Shown in pieces: positions 12,934 to 60,155 of a stretch of DNA of 64,000 nucleotides (the first letter of the stretch is position 1; every line of letters starts with the position of its first letter). The stretch comes from Bathymodiolus brooksi (lineage: Eukaryota > Mollusca > Bivalvia > Mytilida > Modiolidae). Position numbers and translations under genes: made by a program. Location of the stretch: contig OY804578.1 in NCBI GenBank assembly GCA_963680875.1, forward strand, positions 23,961,101-24,025,100, read 5' to 3'. Under the pieces are notes generated by a model that searched no databases, had not been told where the DNA came from, and saw only the letters and a list, made by a program, of their open reading frames with translations.

Positions 12934-14005
12934 CAAACATTGGCTATGGTCACATATGTCTGAGGGAAGATTGATCTTAGTTTTATTAAATTTAATGAAA
13001 GTCAGGCAATCTTTGATCCTCCTCCTTAACAAATGAATAGAATTACAATGTAAAAAAAAGAATTACAATGTATGTGCTTGTCTGCAGCAATAATTCCATA
13101 CTGCAGTGTAAATATGGCTAATGAAATGTTACAATTAAAAGTACAATCTTCTTTTTACAAGATCATTTATATCAAAGACAAAATATACAATGTATTGTTA
13201 AAAGGGACTCCTATACCTGTCTTTCCTTAATTGTCAAGACATTAGCAAAATTAACAGTACACAATCCTGTTTTAATATTGAAGCATTTGATATCAAAGCA
13301 TACTGAGAGAAAAAAAATGAAATGTTGATATAAAAGAGTTAATTAGGTCTATTTAGCATATTGTGTCAGAGTACACACTAGAGTACATGTATATTCTCTT
13401 TTTTTCACTTTTAATTAGATATCCTTCAGTTAATTGATCCAAGCCATTTTTCCCCATGGTATATAGCAATTAAAGACCACATTTAAATTAAATAAAAATC
13501 TTCTAGTTGTTTCATATTTCTTCATTTCCAGTGATGTTTTTCATGAGTCCAACTGCAGCTGCCTTGTTGTAAAGAAAATAAATGACTAAAATGTATTTTT
13601 TTGAACTCATAATTGGCAATAAATTATTGAAAGAAGATTTTCTCTCATAATTCCTAAATTGATTTGAAAAAAAATAAAATTATTTATCAGAATCAAAATA
13701 AATGAATGTATCTGTCTCTTTTAAATTATGAAATACATTATTTTAATGATAATTTATCATTGAAATATTTATTAGAGTCTCCACATATAACAACTAAGAC
13801 AAACACCTGCAGCTTTAATGTATGATAATATTACTTCTTTGTTGAGTTTACAATAGGTACTAAATCAACTCAAAAAATAATATTAGAACATTTGTTAGAA
13901 ATTAAATACATGTATTTGTCATTATTTTCTCCTTCTGTTAGCTATATATAACCTTTGACCTAATTTTCTGAAAGCTAGATCTCTGATTCTAGGAAATTAG
14001 ACTAG
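12934..14005. other. AT-rich spacer, nothing recognised
   Basis: AT-rich sequence without exon-like matches, repeats or hairpins that I could support. Confidence 0.45.
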
Positions 14006-15885
14006 TACAGTGAAACCTATGTAAATCAAACCCTGAATAAACCAGAATCCTGTCTAAACCAAACCCTGAATAAACCAGAATCCAGCATAAACCAAACCCT
14101 GAATAAACCAAAATCCAGCATAAACCAAACCCTGAATAAACCAAAATCCAGCATAAACCAAACCCTGAATAAACCAAAATCCAGCATAAACCAAACCCTG
14201 AATAAACCAAAATCCAGCATAAACCAAACCCTGAATAAACCAGAATCCAGCATAAACCAAACCCTGAATAAACCAGAATCCAGCATAAACCAAAATCCAG
14301 CATAAACCAAACCCTGAATAAACCAGAATCCAGCATAAACCAAACCCTGAATAAACCAGAATCCAGCATAAACCAAAATCCAGCATAAACCAAACCCTGA
14401 ATAAACCAGAATCCAGCATAAACCAAACCCTGAATAAACCAGAATTCAGCATAAACCAAACCCTGAATAAACCAAAATCCAGCATAAACCAAACCCTGAA
14501 TAAACCAGAATTCAGCATAAACCAAACCCTGAATAAGCCAGAATCCAGCATAAACCAAACCCTGAATAAACCAGAATCCAACATAAACCAAACCCTGAAT
14601 AAACCAAAATCCAGCATAAACCAAACCCTGAATAAACCAGAATTCAGCATAAACCAAACCCTGAATAAGCCAGAATCCAGCATAAACCAAACCCTGAATA
14701 AGCCAGAATCCAGCATAAACCAAACCCTGAATAAACCAAAATCCAGCATAAACCAAACCCTGAATAAACCAGAATTCAGCATAAACCAAACCCTGAATAA
14801 GCCAGAATCCAGCATAAACCAAACCCTGAATAAACCAGAATTCAGCATAAACCAAACCTGAATAAACCAGAATTCAGCATAAACCAAACCCTGAATAAAC
14901 CAGAATCCAGCATAAACCAAACCCTGAATAAACCAAAATCCAGCATAAACCAAACCCTGAATAAACCAGAATTCAGCATAAACCAAACCCTGAATAAACC
15001 AGAATCCAGCATAAACCAAACCCTGAATAAACCAGAATCCAGCATAAACCAAACCCTGAATAAACCAAAATCCAGCATAAACCAAACCCTGAATAAACCA
15101 GAATTCAGCATAAACCAAACCCTGAATAAACCAGAATCTTGCATAAATCAAACCCTGAATAAACCAGAATCCAGCATAAACCAAACCCTGAATAAACCAG
15201 AATCCAGCATAAACCAAACCCTGAATAAACCAGAATCCAGCATAAACCAAACCCTGAATAAGCCAGAATCCAGCATAAACCAAACCCTGAATAAACCAGA
15301 ATCCAGCATAAACCAAACCATGAATAAACCAGAATCCAGCATAAACCAAACCCTGAATAAACCAGAATCCAGCATAAACTAAACCCTGAATAAACCTGAA
15401 TCTAGCATAAACCAAACCCTGAATAAACCAGAATCCAGCATAAACCAAACCCTGAATAAACCAGAATCCAGCATAAACCAAGCCCTGAATAAACCAGAAT
15501 CTTGCATAAACCAAACCCTGAATAAGCCAGAATCCAGCATAAACCAAACCCTGAATAAACCAGAATCCAGCATAAACCAAACCCTGAATAAACCAGAATC
15601 CAGCATAAACCAAATCCAGCATAAACCAAACCCTGAATAAACCAGAATCCAGCATAAACCAAACCCTGAATAAGCCAGAATCCAGCATAAACCAAACCCT
15701 GAATAAACCAGAATCCAGCATAAACCAAACCCTGAATAAACCAGAATCTTGCAGAAACCAAACTTTAAATAAAGTCCTAATGTAGGAAATCTTTGTTAAT
15801 TTAACCTGTATAAACTGAACACCTGTCTATTCCGAATGCAAAAATCTCAAGTGGTTTCAGCTTAGACAGGATTCCCTGTATAATG
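14005..15885. mobile_element. Possible TIR element hosting the 33-bp array
   Basis: The left end TACAGTGAAACCTATG and the right end, read in reverse complement (TACAGGGAATCCTGTCTAAG), are similar. Both contain CCTGTCTAA motifs of the kind seen at ends of pogo-like MITEs (CAGTGAAACCT). No target-site duplication was established. Low-confidence inference. Confidence 0.3.
14026..15762 (+). repeat. 33-bp minisatellite, about 53 copies
   Basis: The unit contains AACCAAACCCTGAATAAACC and AGAATCCAGCATAA. The main variants are CAGAATTCAG, CAAAATCCAG and AATAAGCC. A few short units (CAAAATCCAGCATAAACC) break the period. Nearly every unit has the hexamer AATAAA on the + strand. The left flank (ACAGTGAAACCTATGTAAAT, then CCTGTCTAAACC) and right flank (CCTGTATAAACTGAAC, CCTGTCTATTCCG, GACAGGATTCCCTGTA) look like the seed sequence. 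Open - strand frames are a by-product. Confidence 0.96.
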
Positions 15886-18800
15886 TACATCAAATGTATG
15901 TTTTAAAATTGCCTAAGGTTAGGTTTTGTGATGTCTCCATGTAGAACAGACTTATAAGGATCACTTGCTTTGTCACATTATTTTTAATTCAGCAATCCGT
16001 ATTGCCAAACTTGACCACATTCCACCACATAACCTACTGATGTACACCTCCTATTTATGGCCGTCACCATAAAACAAAGTGTTAATATAAGAAAACAGAA
16101 ATTTGATTGAACAGAAACTACATGAATAATCATTGGACTGTCCCTTACATGTGTTGATCAGAAATCCAAGATGGCCACCACCACAGGACAAATTTAACAT
16201 ACATGTACATCTCTATAGAGAAATGTTTTAAAAGTATTATTTACTGACACCGTTCAGCCATTTGACAGCAAGCTTTGCTGGAATTTGTCTTGGACAACGC
16301 TTTACAAAATGTGTGTTTTTTGTGTTGATTGGAAATCCAATATGGCAGCCACAGACAAATACCCATATTTCAAAGCTGTGTGGATGTAAAAGAATAAAAT
16401 CTAATTTCAAAACAAAATTGATTAATTTCAAATGCAAAATATGGTAGGTTTTATTAAACAGGTTTATACAGATTTTCCGAAAATATGTATTTCACTATCA
16501 AACAGAATAACCTTATTTGCTGTCCACTGCATGGCAGCCTTACTCACTCATTTTTATCATAGAGTGATATACAACAGGATTATTTTCATGCAAAACTTGA
16601 TGTATGCCGAAATCTAAATTAACTACATGTATTGTATTCTACTGTTTTTTATTTATTAAAAAAACAATCTTTGTTGGTATAAATGTGCCACAAAAATATA
16701 AAAAGTGCAAAAAATTACTATTTCCATTCTTGATGCAAAATTGAAACAGAAGAAAGGAAATTAATATGCTATTATTAACCAAATAAACAGATGATAGTAT
16801 TTGTATACAAAAAGAAGTAAATATGACTTTGATAGAGTCAATTAATGCTTTTATTAGACTGACCTCCTGTTGAGGTCATTCAAGACCAGGTTCTCCGGTG
16901 ACCTTTCTTTCTTGTCCAGAATATAATGAAAGTGACCAATGGTCCTGTTAATGATGGTTCAGTTGATTGGATAAAAAATACAACAGTAAAATGCACATTT
17001 TTATTATTCAAAGAAAAAATCAATGTTGACTTTTACTCATTTGAAGTGGCCAAAGACTGGTCATCTGAGGGCTACAAGGTTAATTTATACATAAACTTGG
17101 TAGTGGTCAGTTCAGGACAATAGACTATCCATCTGCCAGTTCATTTGTGAATATGGAAAAATATCATATATTGAGTTATTAATGACCAGTTTAATTAAGT
17201 AGGTCAACTTTTTAACCAGGCTTTCAAATCCATGGTGACATATTCTTGTTGATTTCTTAAGAATTTTTTTTCCATATGATTTGTCTTTATAAGAGATGGG
17301 GGTATATGTTTGTTTCTAGGGTGGGATGTGTTATGTTCAGTTTGTATTTTGAGATTGTGTGAAAGTTGATCACATATTCATTGTTAATTTGTAGTTTCCT
17401 GGTCTTTTCTTAACATCCATCTTCTGCTAAAGCTTGGTTTCCATGATAAATGTAGTTGAAAAAATGATGAAAGTTTATTTCATTTCATGCAGTTTAACTC
17501 TTGCATCCTGAATAGTCATGTGAGATCTTTTTTCCATACCCATCTTTCACATTTATGTCTTCTGAGAAACCACTGGTCCAATGGAAACCGATATTGAGAT
17601 GAATGTTTATTTATTGGATGGTCTTACAAATTTTGTGTTTTTGGTTCAGTTTGGATTACCAAGATGACTGTTGCTGCATGACATATTTAAAATATTTTTT
17701 AAAGCCTTATGATAACCAAAATGTAACAATGTCTTCTTAGAAACTACAAATCTGATTAAACTCCGACTGTAAAATTATTTAAACATTTAGACATACCTAT
17801 AGTTTAACATAAGTGAAAATATTTCTTTCCTTTTCTTCTGAACCACTGTCAGATTTCAAAACCACACATGTCATGAGTGTTCTTTAGATGGTCTTCTATC
17901 AGTGTTGAGTTTTTAATACTGATTTGAAATTCAGTCTGGTTGAAATACTTATTGCACCTTTCATTCACAATTATCATGACAATCATGAACACTATTGACA
18001 GTTCTTTTCTAAATTTTTTTCAAAACCAAGAATGCCCACCAGTTTTGGAGATTGTTTTACCATGGTAACAATACAATAATTGTATCATTATCATACATCA
18101 GGCCATTTTATATATCAGGTGATCAGTACTGGTAATGAGTGTCTTGTATTGTATTTTAACTCATCAGAGCCAAAAGCACAAGTTAACTTTTTTCTCCATT
18201 TGGCGTCTTCTGTTAACTATTTACATTTGACCTCTGGGTTAAATTGAACCAAAATATTAAACTTCGATGTGATGCTCCTTGGGTCGTCCTCTTCCAAAAT
18301 TTTGTCCAGTGACATAGCTCTACATCCAAGATGGCCAATATGGCTTTTGATTGGTTGAAAAATTGTAAATCTATGAAAATCTTCTTTAGAAGCACTGAAT
18401 GGAATGAAATAAAATGTCTGAAAAGTCCTTGCTTTCATCAGGAAGAATCTTCTACTTTTCTTATCTTCCTCACAACAGATACAACAAAACCTGTTTGCAA
18501 TTTCTCATTGAAGAAAATGAATCGCACCCATACTTCATTCATATATGTATCAGTACTTATTAAAAAAAATATGGAAAGATTTTTTTTCCAATTAAGTAAA
18601 AGATATGACTGGGAGACATATTGCCAGACCATTCCTTTCTATGTGACCTTGATATTAAAATTGACAGTTGTATTAGTTCCTTATATAACAGAGAAAGGAT
18701 GGAGATCTTGACATATAATGGTATTGTTGATAATCAGAGGACTTTATTGTGAGAATTTTTTGTGCCCTTTGGGACTGGCAGCATTGTATGTAAACTAACC

Positions 18801-19391
18801 TTTTATATCAAGGTGTTTAATTTAGTTCTGATCACACAATTATCAAACTCATGAAATGTTTATATGTTTTAAAAATCAATATCTAATTGCCGATGGTATT
18901 AAATGATTTTATCATCAATATCATTTTCATAGATTTGGTTTTTATTTTAATTCACAGAAGTAATTATTTATTTTCCTCAGTCTGCAGGGATGTATAATCT
19001 TGTGCTTACAATATGACAATCCTATATCAATTGTGTACATTAAAAAATTAGTCCTGTATCAACTCCTCTATGACATCAAAAAAATTAAATTATTGTGTAT
19101 GTACTGTAATGATGTCATATAGTAGATAATGTCTGACATCATTTAATACTTCTAGTAATTTTAGATCTGTAGAGATTTTATAGTAATATATATATTAAAT
19201 CAAATAGATAGGAAATATTTATATATTTCTGCCATTGATTGATAAAATTAAGACTTTATGTATAGGGTTATGTACATTTATTTGAATATTGTATTTTAGT
19301 GGTTTGTGGTATGATACAGATGTACATATTTGATGCATCTCTGTTAAACATTGTCTTTTATGTAGTTGTGTTCCAAAAATATAAGAATACT
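15886..19391. other. Non-coding, with diverged AGCTCACCTG-type fragments
   Basis: Diverged pieces of the AGCTCACCTG family appear around 16160-16230 (CCAAGATGGCCACCACCACA), 17560-17600 (GAAACCACTGGTCCAATGGA) and 18165-18420 (TGGCGTCTTCTGTTAACT, CCTTGGGTCGTCCTCTTCCA, CCAAGATGGCCAA). Open frames such as 18331-18711 overlap these pieces and have no family features. No exon recognised. Confidence 0.5.
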
Positions 19392-20252
19392 ACCTTGTCA
19401 GTCAATTGATTTAAAGTAATACTTTGTCAGCCAGGTGATTCAAAGCAATACCTTGTCAGTCAGTTGATTTAAAGCAATGCCTTGTCAGCCAGTTGATTCA
19501 AAGTAATATTTGTCAACCAGTTGATTCAAAGCAATATCTTGTCAGCCAGTTGATTTAAAGTAATACCTTGTCAGCCAGTTGATTTAAAGTAGTATTTGTC
19601 AGCCAGTTGATTCAAAGCAATACCTTGTCAGACAGTTGGTTCAAGGCAATACCCTCTCAGCCAGTTGATTTAAAGCAATGCCTTGTCAGCCAGTTGATTT
19701 AAAACAATACCTTGTCAGCCAGTTGATTCAAAGCAATATCTTGTCAGCCAGTTGATTCAAAGCAATACCTTGTCAGACAGTTGGTTCAAAGCAATACCTT
19801 GTCAGCCAGTTGATTTAATGCAATACCTTGTCAGACAGTTGATTCAAAGCAATATTTGTCAGAAAGTAGATTTAAAGCAATACCTTGTCAGCCAGTTGAT
19901 TTAAAGCAATACCTTGTCAGCCAGTTGATTCAAAGCAATATCTTGTCAGCCAGTTGATTTAAAGCAATATCTTGTCAGTCAGTTGATTCAAAGCAATATC
20001 TTGTCAGCCAGTTAATTTAAAGCAATACCTTGTCAGCCAGTTGATTTAATGCAATACCTTGTCAGACAGTTGATTCAAAGCAATGTTTGTCAGCAAGTAG
20101 ATTGAAAGCAATACCTTGTCAGCCAGTAACAGTTGATTCAAAGCAATACCTTGTCATCCAGTTGATTCAAAGCAATACCTCGTCAGCCAGCTGATATAGT
20201 GCAATACCTTTTCAGCCAGTTGATTTAAAGCAATGCCTTGTCAGCCAGTTGA
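19392..20252 (+). repeat. 29-bp minisatellite, about 30 diverged copies
   Basis: The unit contains CTTGTCAGCCAGTTGATT and TAAAGCAATAC. It is more diverged than the other arrays in the window. A multi-unit block containing TTTAATGCAATACC, CAGACAGTTG and CAG(A/C)AAGTAGATT appears twice (about 19805-19885 and 20040-20110), showing block duplication. Confidence 0.93.
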
Positions 20253-21411
20253 CATATTCTGCTAAGACATATTTTTTGACGGGGAAGGCAATATGAGAAA
20301 TGCATCTTGTAGCAAAATCTACTAACTGTTTTGTTTTTTAGTCATTTTATTTTCCAAAATAGCAGAATACCCAGAGTTGAAATTAAGTTACTTACCTTTT
20401 ACAGTATGATGGCATTTAGATTTTAGCAATTTATACAAGTAAAATGGTAAAAAAAAATGTAATAAAGCTTGGTATCAAGGTGTCAATGTCACCTATGATT
20501 GTAATAAAACTCAGTAACAAGGTGTCAATGTCACCTAGGTTCCTTGGAATCAACATCACCTGAAGATAACAATTTACAATAGTCAAAGTTGATAGATGAT
20601 TATTTTAAGTACTTTTTTTCTGGAATGTTTGTACCCACCACTGTCCTGTATAAATATATGAAATCACCCAGGAATTATGTCCATAAATTAATTTTTTCGC
20701 CAATAAACATGTACGAAATAAAGTATATCAGGAATTTTATCATTACATCGTTTATATAGCCAATGAAAGATGTCGTATTAGAATTTACTATGTATATAGT
20801 ATATTTTTCTATCCAAACTTTTATAATATTCCTATCTGTTAATTGTCATCAGTTGACTAAAATTCAGACTTGTTAGTGTTAAAACCTATGTTGTCTAATG
20901 TTAGTGTTTTTACTAAAATGGTATTTACATGTGCATTGCTCATTTTTTGGTGTGTTTTCAATCTTGTAAATTCTTCTACAAATTCTTTTACCAATACTGA
21001 CCACCTTTAACAAGTTTAATTTTAAGTCAGTCAGCAGAGTTACTGGCGAGGACTCACCTTTTTTTTTTCACCAAAAATAAAGAATGCACGAGTGGGTCTT
21101 GTGACATATTGGTTGAGACGCATCAGATTTTTATCCTGCATGTACAAGGATCTCTGAGTCAGCTAACTACCTATTTTTATTGTTTATTTTGTTCTGTTAA
21201 GTTTATTAGCTATCACATAATTTGTTATCTCATGAAATTTGTATATCAGGAATGACACATTAATATATACATAGAAACAAAAGGATTTAACCTCAAAAGA
21301 TCTACAATTAATATTGGTTTAATTTGGTTATTGATATTTAAACATAAAGATCATTCATTACCATTGGCATTAAAATTTATAACTACGGTAATTGTTATTT
21401 TATATTAACAG
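20253..21411. other. Sequence upstream of PHAF1 exon a, nothing recognised
   Basis: Contains a short direct repeat (CAAGGTGTCAATGTCACCTA at about 20477 and 20518). No exon encoding the PHAF1 N-terminus could be recognised. Confidence 0.45.
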
Positions 21412-55643
<34,232 letters not shown>

Positions 55644-56463
55644 TCTCACTAAATACTCTATTAATCATTGATAAATTTGATTGGGTAAATCCAGCATCTG
55701 CTGATCACTGTGATGTAAACAAAAATCAGCTGACAACTAAGATCACTGTGTCATATAATGACGAATCAGTAGGGCAGAACTGGTACCCATGGTAACCAGT
55801 CATCAAGAATAACTAAGATAAAGGGATGAATTAATGTGCAAAATCATCACTATTACACATGTATATGACCATTACCATGACAACACAAAGGAAAATGGAA
55901 ATACACCTTGTATGTATGTATTGTCTGCAGAATTCCGACTGAAGCTCAAAGTATGAAAAACCAGTGGACCAGACTATAGCGGCAGGGATGACCATAAAAA
56001 CAGAGAAAGACAACTTCACAGTTTCTTTTTTCTTTTAACAGTTTCATTCTTATGGCTTCTAATTATCTTTATTTATATAATTATAGCATCAGTATCAAAT
56101 ATGAAATTGTTACATGTAGCATGTAGTGATAATATGATGTCAAACAACAATTTCTTTATTCAGATATATTTTATAAGAAGTTGTATTGGGGTTGGATTGT
56201 ATTTAAAATGAATTTCTAATGGTAGTGGGGGGTTGATTGAAAATTACATAAACAAATCTAAAGACATTTTCAGTATGGAGTTGAAGCTATTTTGGGGGGG
56301 GGGGGAGGGGGGAGGAAGGAATAGCATGGATGCTTTTATTGTTTAAGCTATATTTATATATGTTTGCATATTATATAGATAAGTACTTTTATCCTATTAA
56401 ACCTTTATGTTTTTGAAAATAATTTTTGGATCAACAATTGACTAAAAAAAAAACAATTTCTAA
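55644..56463. other. PHAF1 3'UTR and flank
   Basis: No coding signal. Contains a long G run at about 56295-56315. The 56385-56460 stretch (CCTATTAAACC, TTTTTGGATCAACAATTGAC) is echoed at 59210-59290 (CCTCTTAAACC, TTTTTTGGATGGACAATTAA), an old local duplication on the two sides of the 56464 element. Confidence 0.5.
56396..56401 (+). terminator. Possible ATTAAA polyadenylation signal for PHAF1
   Basis: ATTAAA about 750 bp after the stop codon and before the TIR element at 56464. The first canonical AATAAA after the stop, 56614-56619, lies inside that element. Either could serve; neither has an obvious downstream GT-rich box. This is inference from hexamers only. Confidence 0.25.
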
Positions 56464-59120
56464 CATACCTGTTAACCCTCCCCCTTTTCGCGGGAGTCTC
56501 CCTCGTAAGAGCCTTATCTCCCGCATGGACTGGGTCTCATGTGCGGGAGACATTAATCTCCCACACACACCTTTTCCTCCCGCACGATATCCCCCCAACA
56601 AAAAATCAAGTACAATAAAATCTTGACCTACATTTTGCGATCAATATTTCTGGAAATTCCCCATTTGGAACTCCCGCGCTGATGAAAAACGCCGAGAGAT
56701 ACGAATGGTAAAGGTGTTTAAATAATATCTGGTTATTGATCTGTTTGACACCTTTACAGGTAAATTGGGTCATGGAGATTAATTAAGGTGTTGATGATTA
56801 TACAACAATTATCCACTGATTGACAGTTAATTGGGGATAAGGAAGTGGGTTTGTGGCACACGCCTAGATGATTAGAAGTGTGATAGCGGCAATTAAAAAT
56901 AGTTATAAACCGTTGTGCAAACAGGAGTCGGACAACCCTTGATGCCGAGGAAAACTTCTTATTTCGATCAAGCGTGCAATGAATTCATCTCGGATTGAGT
57001 TGTTATGGCTTGTTTGGGACCAAAGCCGATCAAAGTATTATTTAAGGACTAAGTTCCAGGATGGAATTGATAAACCACAAAAATGCCAAAACGTATGCTA
57101 TCACCCAATGCACCAGCAGCAAAGTGATTTTTAATTTTAGTGCTCTATGACTTTATTGTTCAGAGCATTCTGTCTTCATTGTTATTGCTTTGTTATAACC
57201 TTATCATATCCAGCTTATTCAGTCATCACGTGACTTTGATGACGTAGTCGCCAACATTATAGGTGTCATTTAAATTAACAAAGAATGCACGGTGATTGAA
57301 CTTTAAATCGCAATTGAAAAAAAAACTGCTCAATATACAAAACTTATGCTGATATTCACATAATCTTGAAATGTTTATCGATAAAAAAATATTATTTGTA
57401 TCAGTTTAATTTAACGAGAAAATACTTCCAAATCAATTTTTAAAAATTGCATAAAAACCTCGATAAATCATGTACAATCCCTATTAATTTACGATAATTT
57501 GTAAATTCAGTCGATGGAAATTGTCAAATTTGATCAATAAAATTAATAAGAAACAAATTTATGCTGATATCTTGTAGAAGCTGAATAATTAATCTTTCCG
57601 AAAATCGAGTTCTTAACAGTTTAATTTGTGTTCTTATTACGTCCAATTTGATTTGAAAATGACCAATTTTTTAAGATCGATCAAGAAAAATCCAACATGG
57701 CGGAGCTCAGTGGAAGTAGTGTTCATGTTTCATAGTACGCGGATTTGACAGATCAGTGTATAGATCATCTATTTCACTCATTTATTCATGACAATTTAAA
57801 AATATTCCACTTAGTTAAAACTATTTCATAAGAGTGTGCATTTTCCTCTTTAGCAACTTTGTGAACACGCCGATAATAATGTTTGTTTGTAATGTTTAGC
57901 ACTTGGCTTGATTCTGTCCTGTCAAATGTGAATTGAAAATTTTCTGGATTACAGATATTTTTTATTACAATTATGTAAATTGTTTGGAGAAGTGAAGTCC
58001 ACACAGAGGAGTACAATACATCCTAATTAACTATACACAGAGCCATAAAAATATCAGAACCCCCCGGTGTGATTATTTCCTGTATTATTGTACAGGTAAA
58101 TAATATCAATTCACACACTTTTTAAATAATATAATTCGACCAGTAAAAATGACAACAAAATATACAAATATGTAAGAGTAAGCGATTTTGGCTATCCTGT
58201 TAAATAAAAACTACATTCTTGCACAGAAGCAAAACCTTTTATTAACAAAAACCAAACAACAAAAAAGGGGGAAAACGACAAAATGAATAGGCAACATTAT
58301 GCATCCCGATTTTGGCTATCCTTTCCAACTCATAAACACTTATTTAGCGTTTCAATCCTTTGTAACCTCGAGCATAGGTATTTAATTTTCTAAATCTTCA
58401 CTTTTCGCTGCAAGAATGTAATGTTTTGAACCGATTATTTTTTAAATGGAAGAATTTGAATAGTAAATTTCACATTTTAATGTAAAAGTTACATTAAATA
58501 ATTCATCTGAATAATATCTTAACTCTCATATTTGTTTTCAGATAAATGAATTTACTTATAACCTAAAAAAATGCATTTTACATTTTATATCAGTATAATC
58601 AAGGATATATGACCAGAGACATATTATTTTATATGTTTCTGATATGAACGGGTTATCGAAAGCTAGATCATAATTAATCAGTCGAGAAGTCATTACAGAG
58701 TTATCGAACCTAATTATGACCGTAATAGTTGCATATGGATTATGAATGATTATGAATAAATTATAAATACAGTTTTTATCCTTCATTCATCATATGAAAC
58801 ACTACTAATAAGACAGAAATGTAAACAATATATATTGAAATGGGATGCAGTTGGTTCAATACTGAAACAAACAAAAAGAAAACATCAATTAACAATAAAA
58901 ACATGCATCAAATACGTCGATAAAAAATCTCCAGTTATGAGACCAAATCTCCAGCCAAAAATTTACAAATCTCCAGTTGTAGCATAGCAACTCTATCACA
59001 TGTATGCAACTACAAGGTACAATTTTGTGCGTTTAAAGGCGATGCACAAAATCTTCCCCTTAGAAGAGTTGGTAGGGGGGAGATCTCCCCCCTAGCAGTT
59101 CCCAGAGGTTAACAGGTATG
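56464..59120 (+). mobile_element. 2.66-kb TIR element with 7-bp target duplication
   Basis: The left end CATACCTGTTAACC and right end GGTTAACAGGTATG are perfect 14-bp inverted repeats. They are flanked by TTTCTAA on both sides (56457-56463 and 59121-59127). Subterminal GC-rich palindromes: CTCCCGCATG / CATGTGCGGGAG at left and GGGGGGAGATCTCCCCCC near 59075. No ORF above 80 codons inside, so it is non-autonomous. The superfamily is not assigned; 7-8-bp duplications would suit hAT-like elements. Confidence 0.8.
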
Positions 59121-59127
59121 TTTCTAA

Positions 59128-60155
59128 TGTTTAATTATTTTTTTGTGTGAATATGTGAACAACATGGAGGGGGACATTATTCAAATATGTGAACTTTGAA
59201 TCTTATTTATCCTCTTAAACCTTTTAAGTTTTAAAGCATTTTAAGAACATTTTTTGGATGGACAATTAACTAGAAAATGATATTAACTATTTCTAATGTT
59301 TAATTATTTTATTGTGTCAATATTTGACACTATATAGATGTGTGAACTTTAAAGCATTTTTTAAAATCTTTTGAATGGTATGTATGCTAGCTAAATTGAG
59401 GGAGGGGGGGGGGGGGTGGGAATGTGATGTAGAACTATTGCACTATTATAATTATGCTATCTTACAAGGTTTTAGTGCAATCTATTATTAGTTTACAAGA
59501 ACAAATTTACATTAATAGTGCTATTACCATTGTCTTTGTAAAGTTTAATATTGAAAATATTTGCATTTTAACGTCTTCTTTATTATGTTTTTTTTTAATA
59601 CATATGTACGGGTTCCCCATATGTACTATATTACAGTTAAGTTCTAATATACTTTTGTTGTACACAGATTGGATATTTTATTGACAACTGACTGTCACAT
59701 GAAGGAAAATCAAATGGGACCACAGGGAAATTCAAATATATTAAAAATATTGGATAAAACAATATGGCAACATGAATTCTTGTTAAATACAACATATTTA
59801 GTGCCTTCTAGATGACAATGTCTCTTTCTCTTTATACTGTGTAAACTGGAATAAAATGTACTTGTAGTTAAGCATGGCAATGAATGATTATGCTAATGAA
59901 TTAAGAATATAATTTTTTACATACTAATATTTGCACAAACATGATATACAGTTGACTCTATATATATTTAACTTGGATGAGTTGTATCTACAGATAGCTG
60001 AAATAAACACTTGGTACGTTCATGGCAGATTTTAACTTAATGTTTTGACACTGACATGTTTTAATAGACATATTTATTATTGAAATTTAGTTCCTAAAAA
60101 ATGTAATTATTAATAAAGCGAAGGTGCTCCTCCCTCATGCTTAGGTGACATTAGC
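59128..60155. other. Non-coding spacer with a G run
   Basis: CTAATGTTTAATTATTTT plus TGTG repeats at 59123 and 59292, a short tandem duplication. GGAGGGGGGGGGGGGGGTGGG at about 59400-59420 is a possible G-quadruplex sequence. No gene recognised. Confidence 0.5.

Noticed and set aside
10841..13032. Long - strand ORFs with FRPMVYLLPKTFL-type repeats that look hydrophobic
   Set aside because: 39- and 36-bp units keep two - strand frames open at once. The apparent membrane character follows from the unit composition.
13989..15761. Several overlapping - strand ORFs of up to 555 codons
   Set aside because: The 33-bp array is open in more than one frame, the sign of a repeat artefact, not of a protein.
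18331..18711. 126-codon + strand ORF
   Set aside because: It overlaps a diverged AGCTCACCTG-type fragment; no recognisable domain and an opposing ORF of similar size.
19280..19370. Possible PHAF1 N-terminal exon reading CGMIQMYIFDASLLN
   Set aside because: Superficially like the D-G-I-K-L-M-F-D-A segment, but the surrounding residues do not fit, no donor follows at the right place, and the frame does not end on a Lys codon before a GT.
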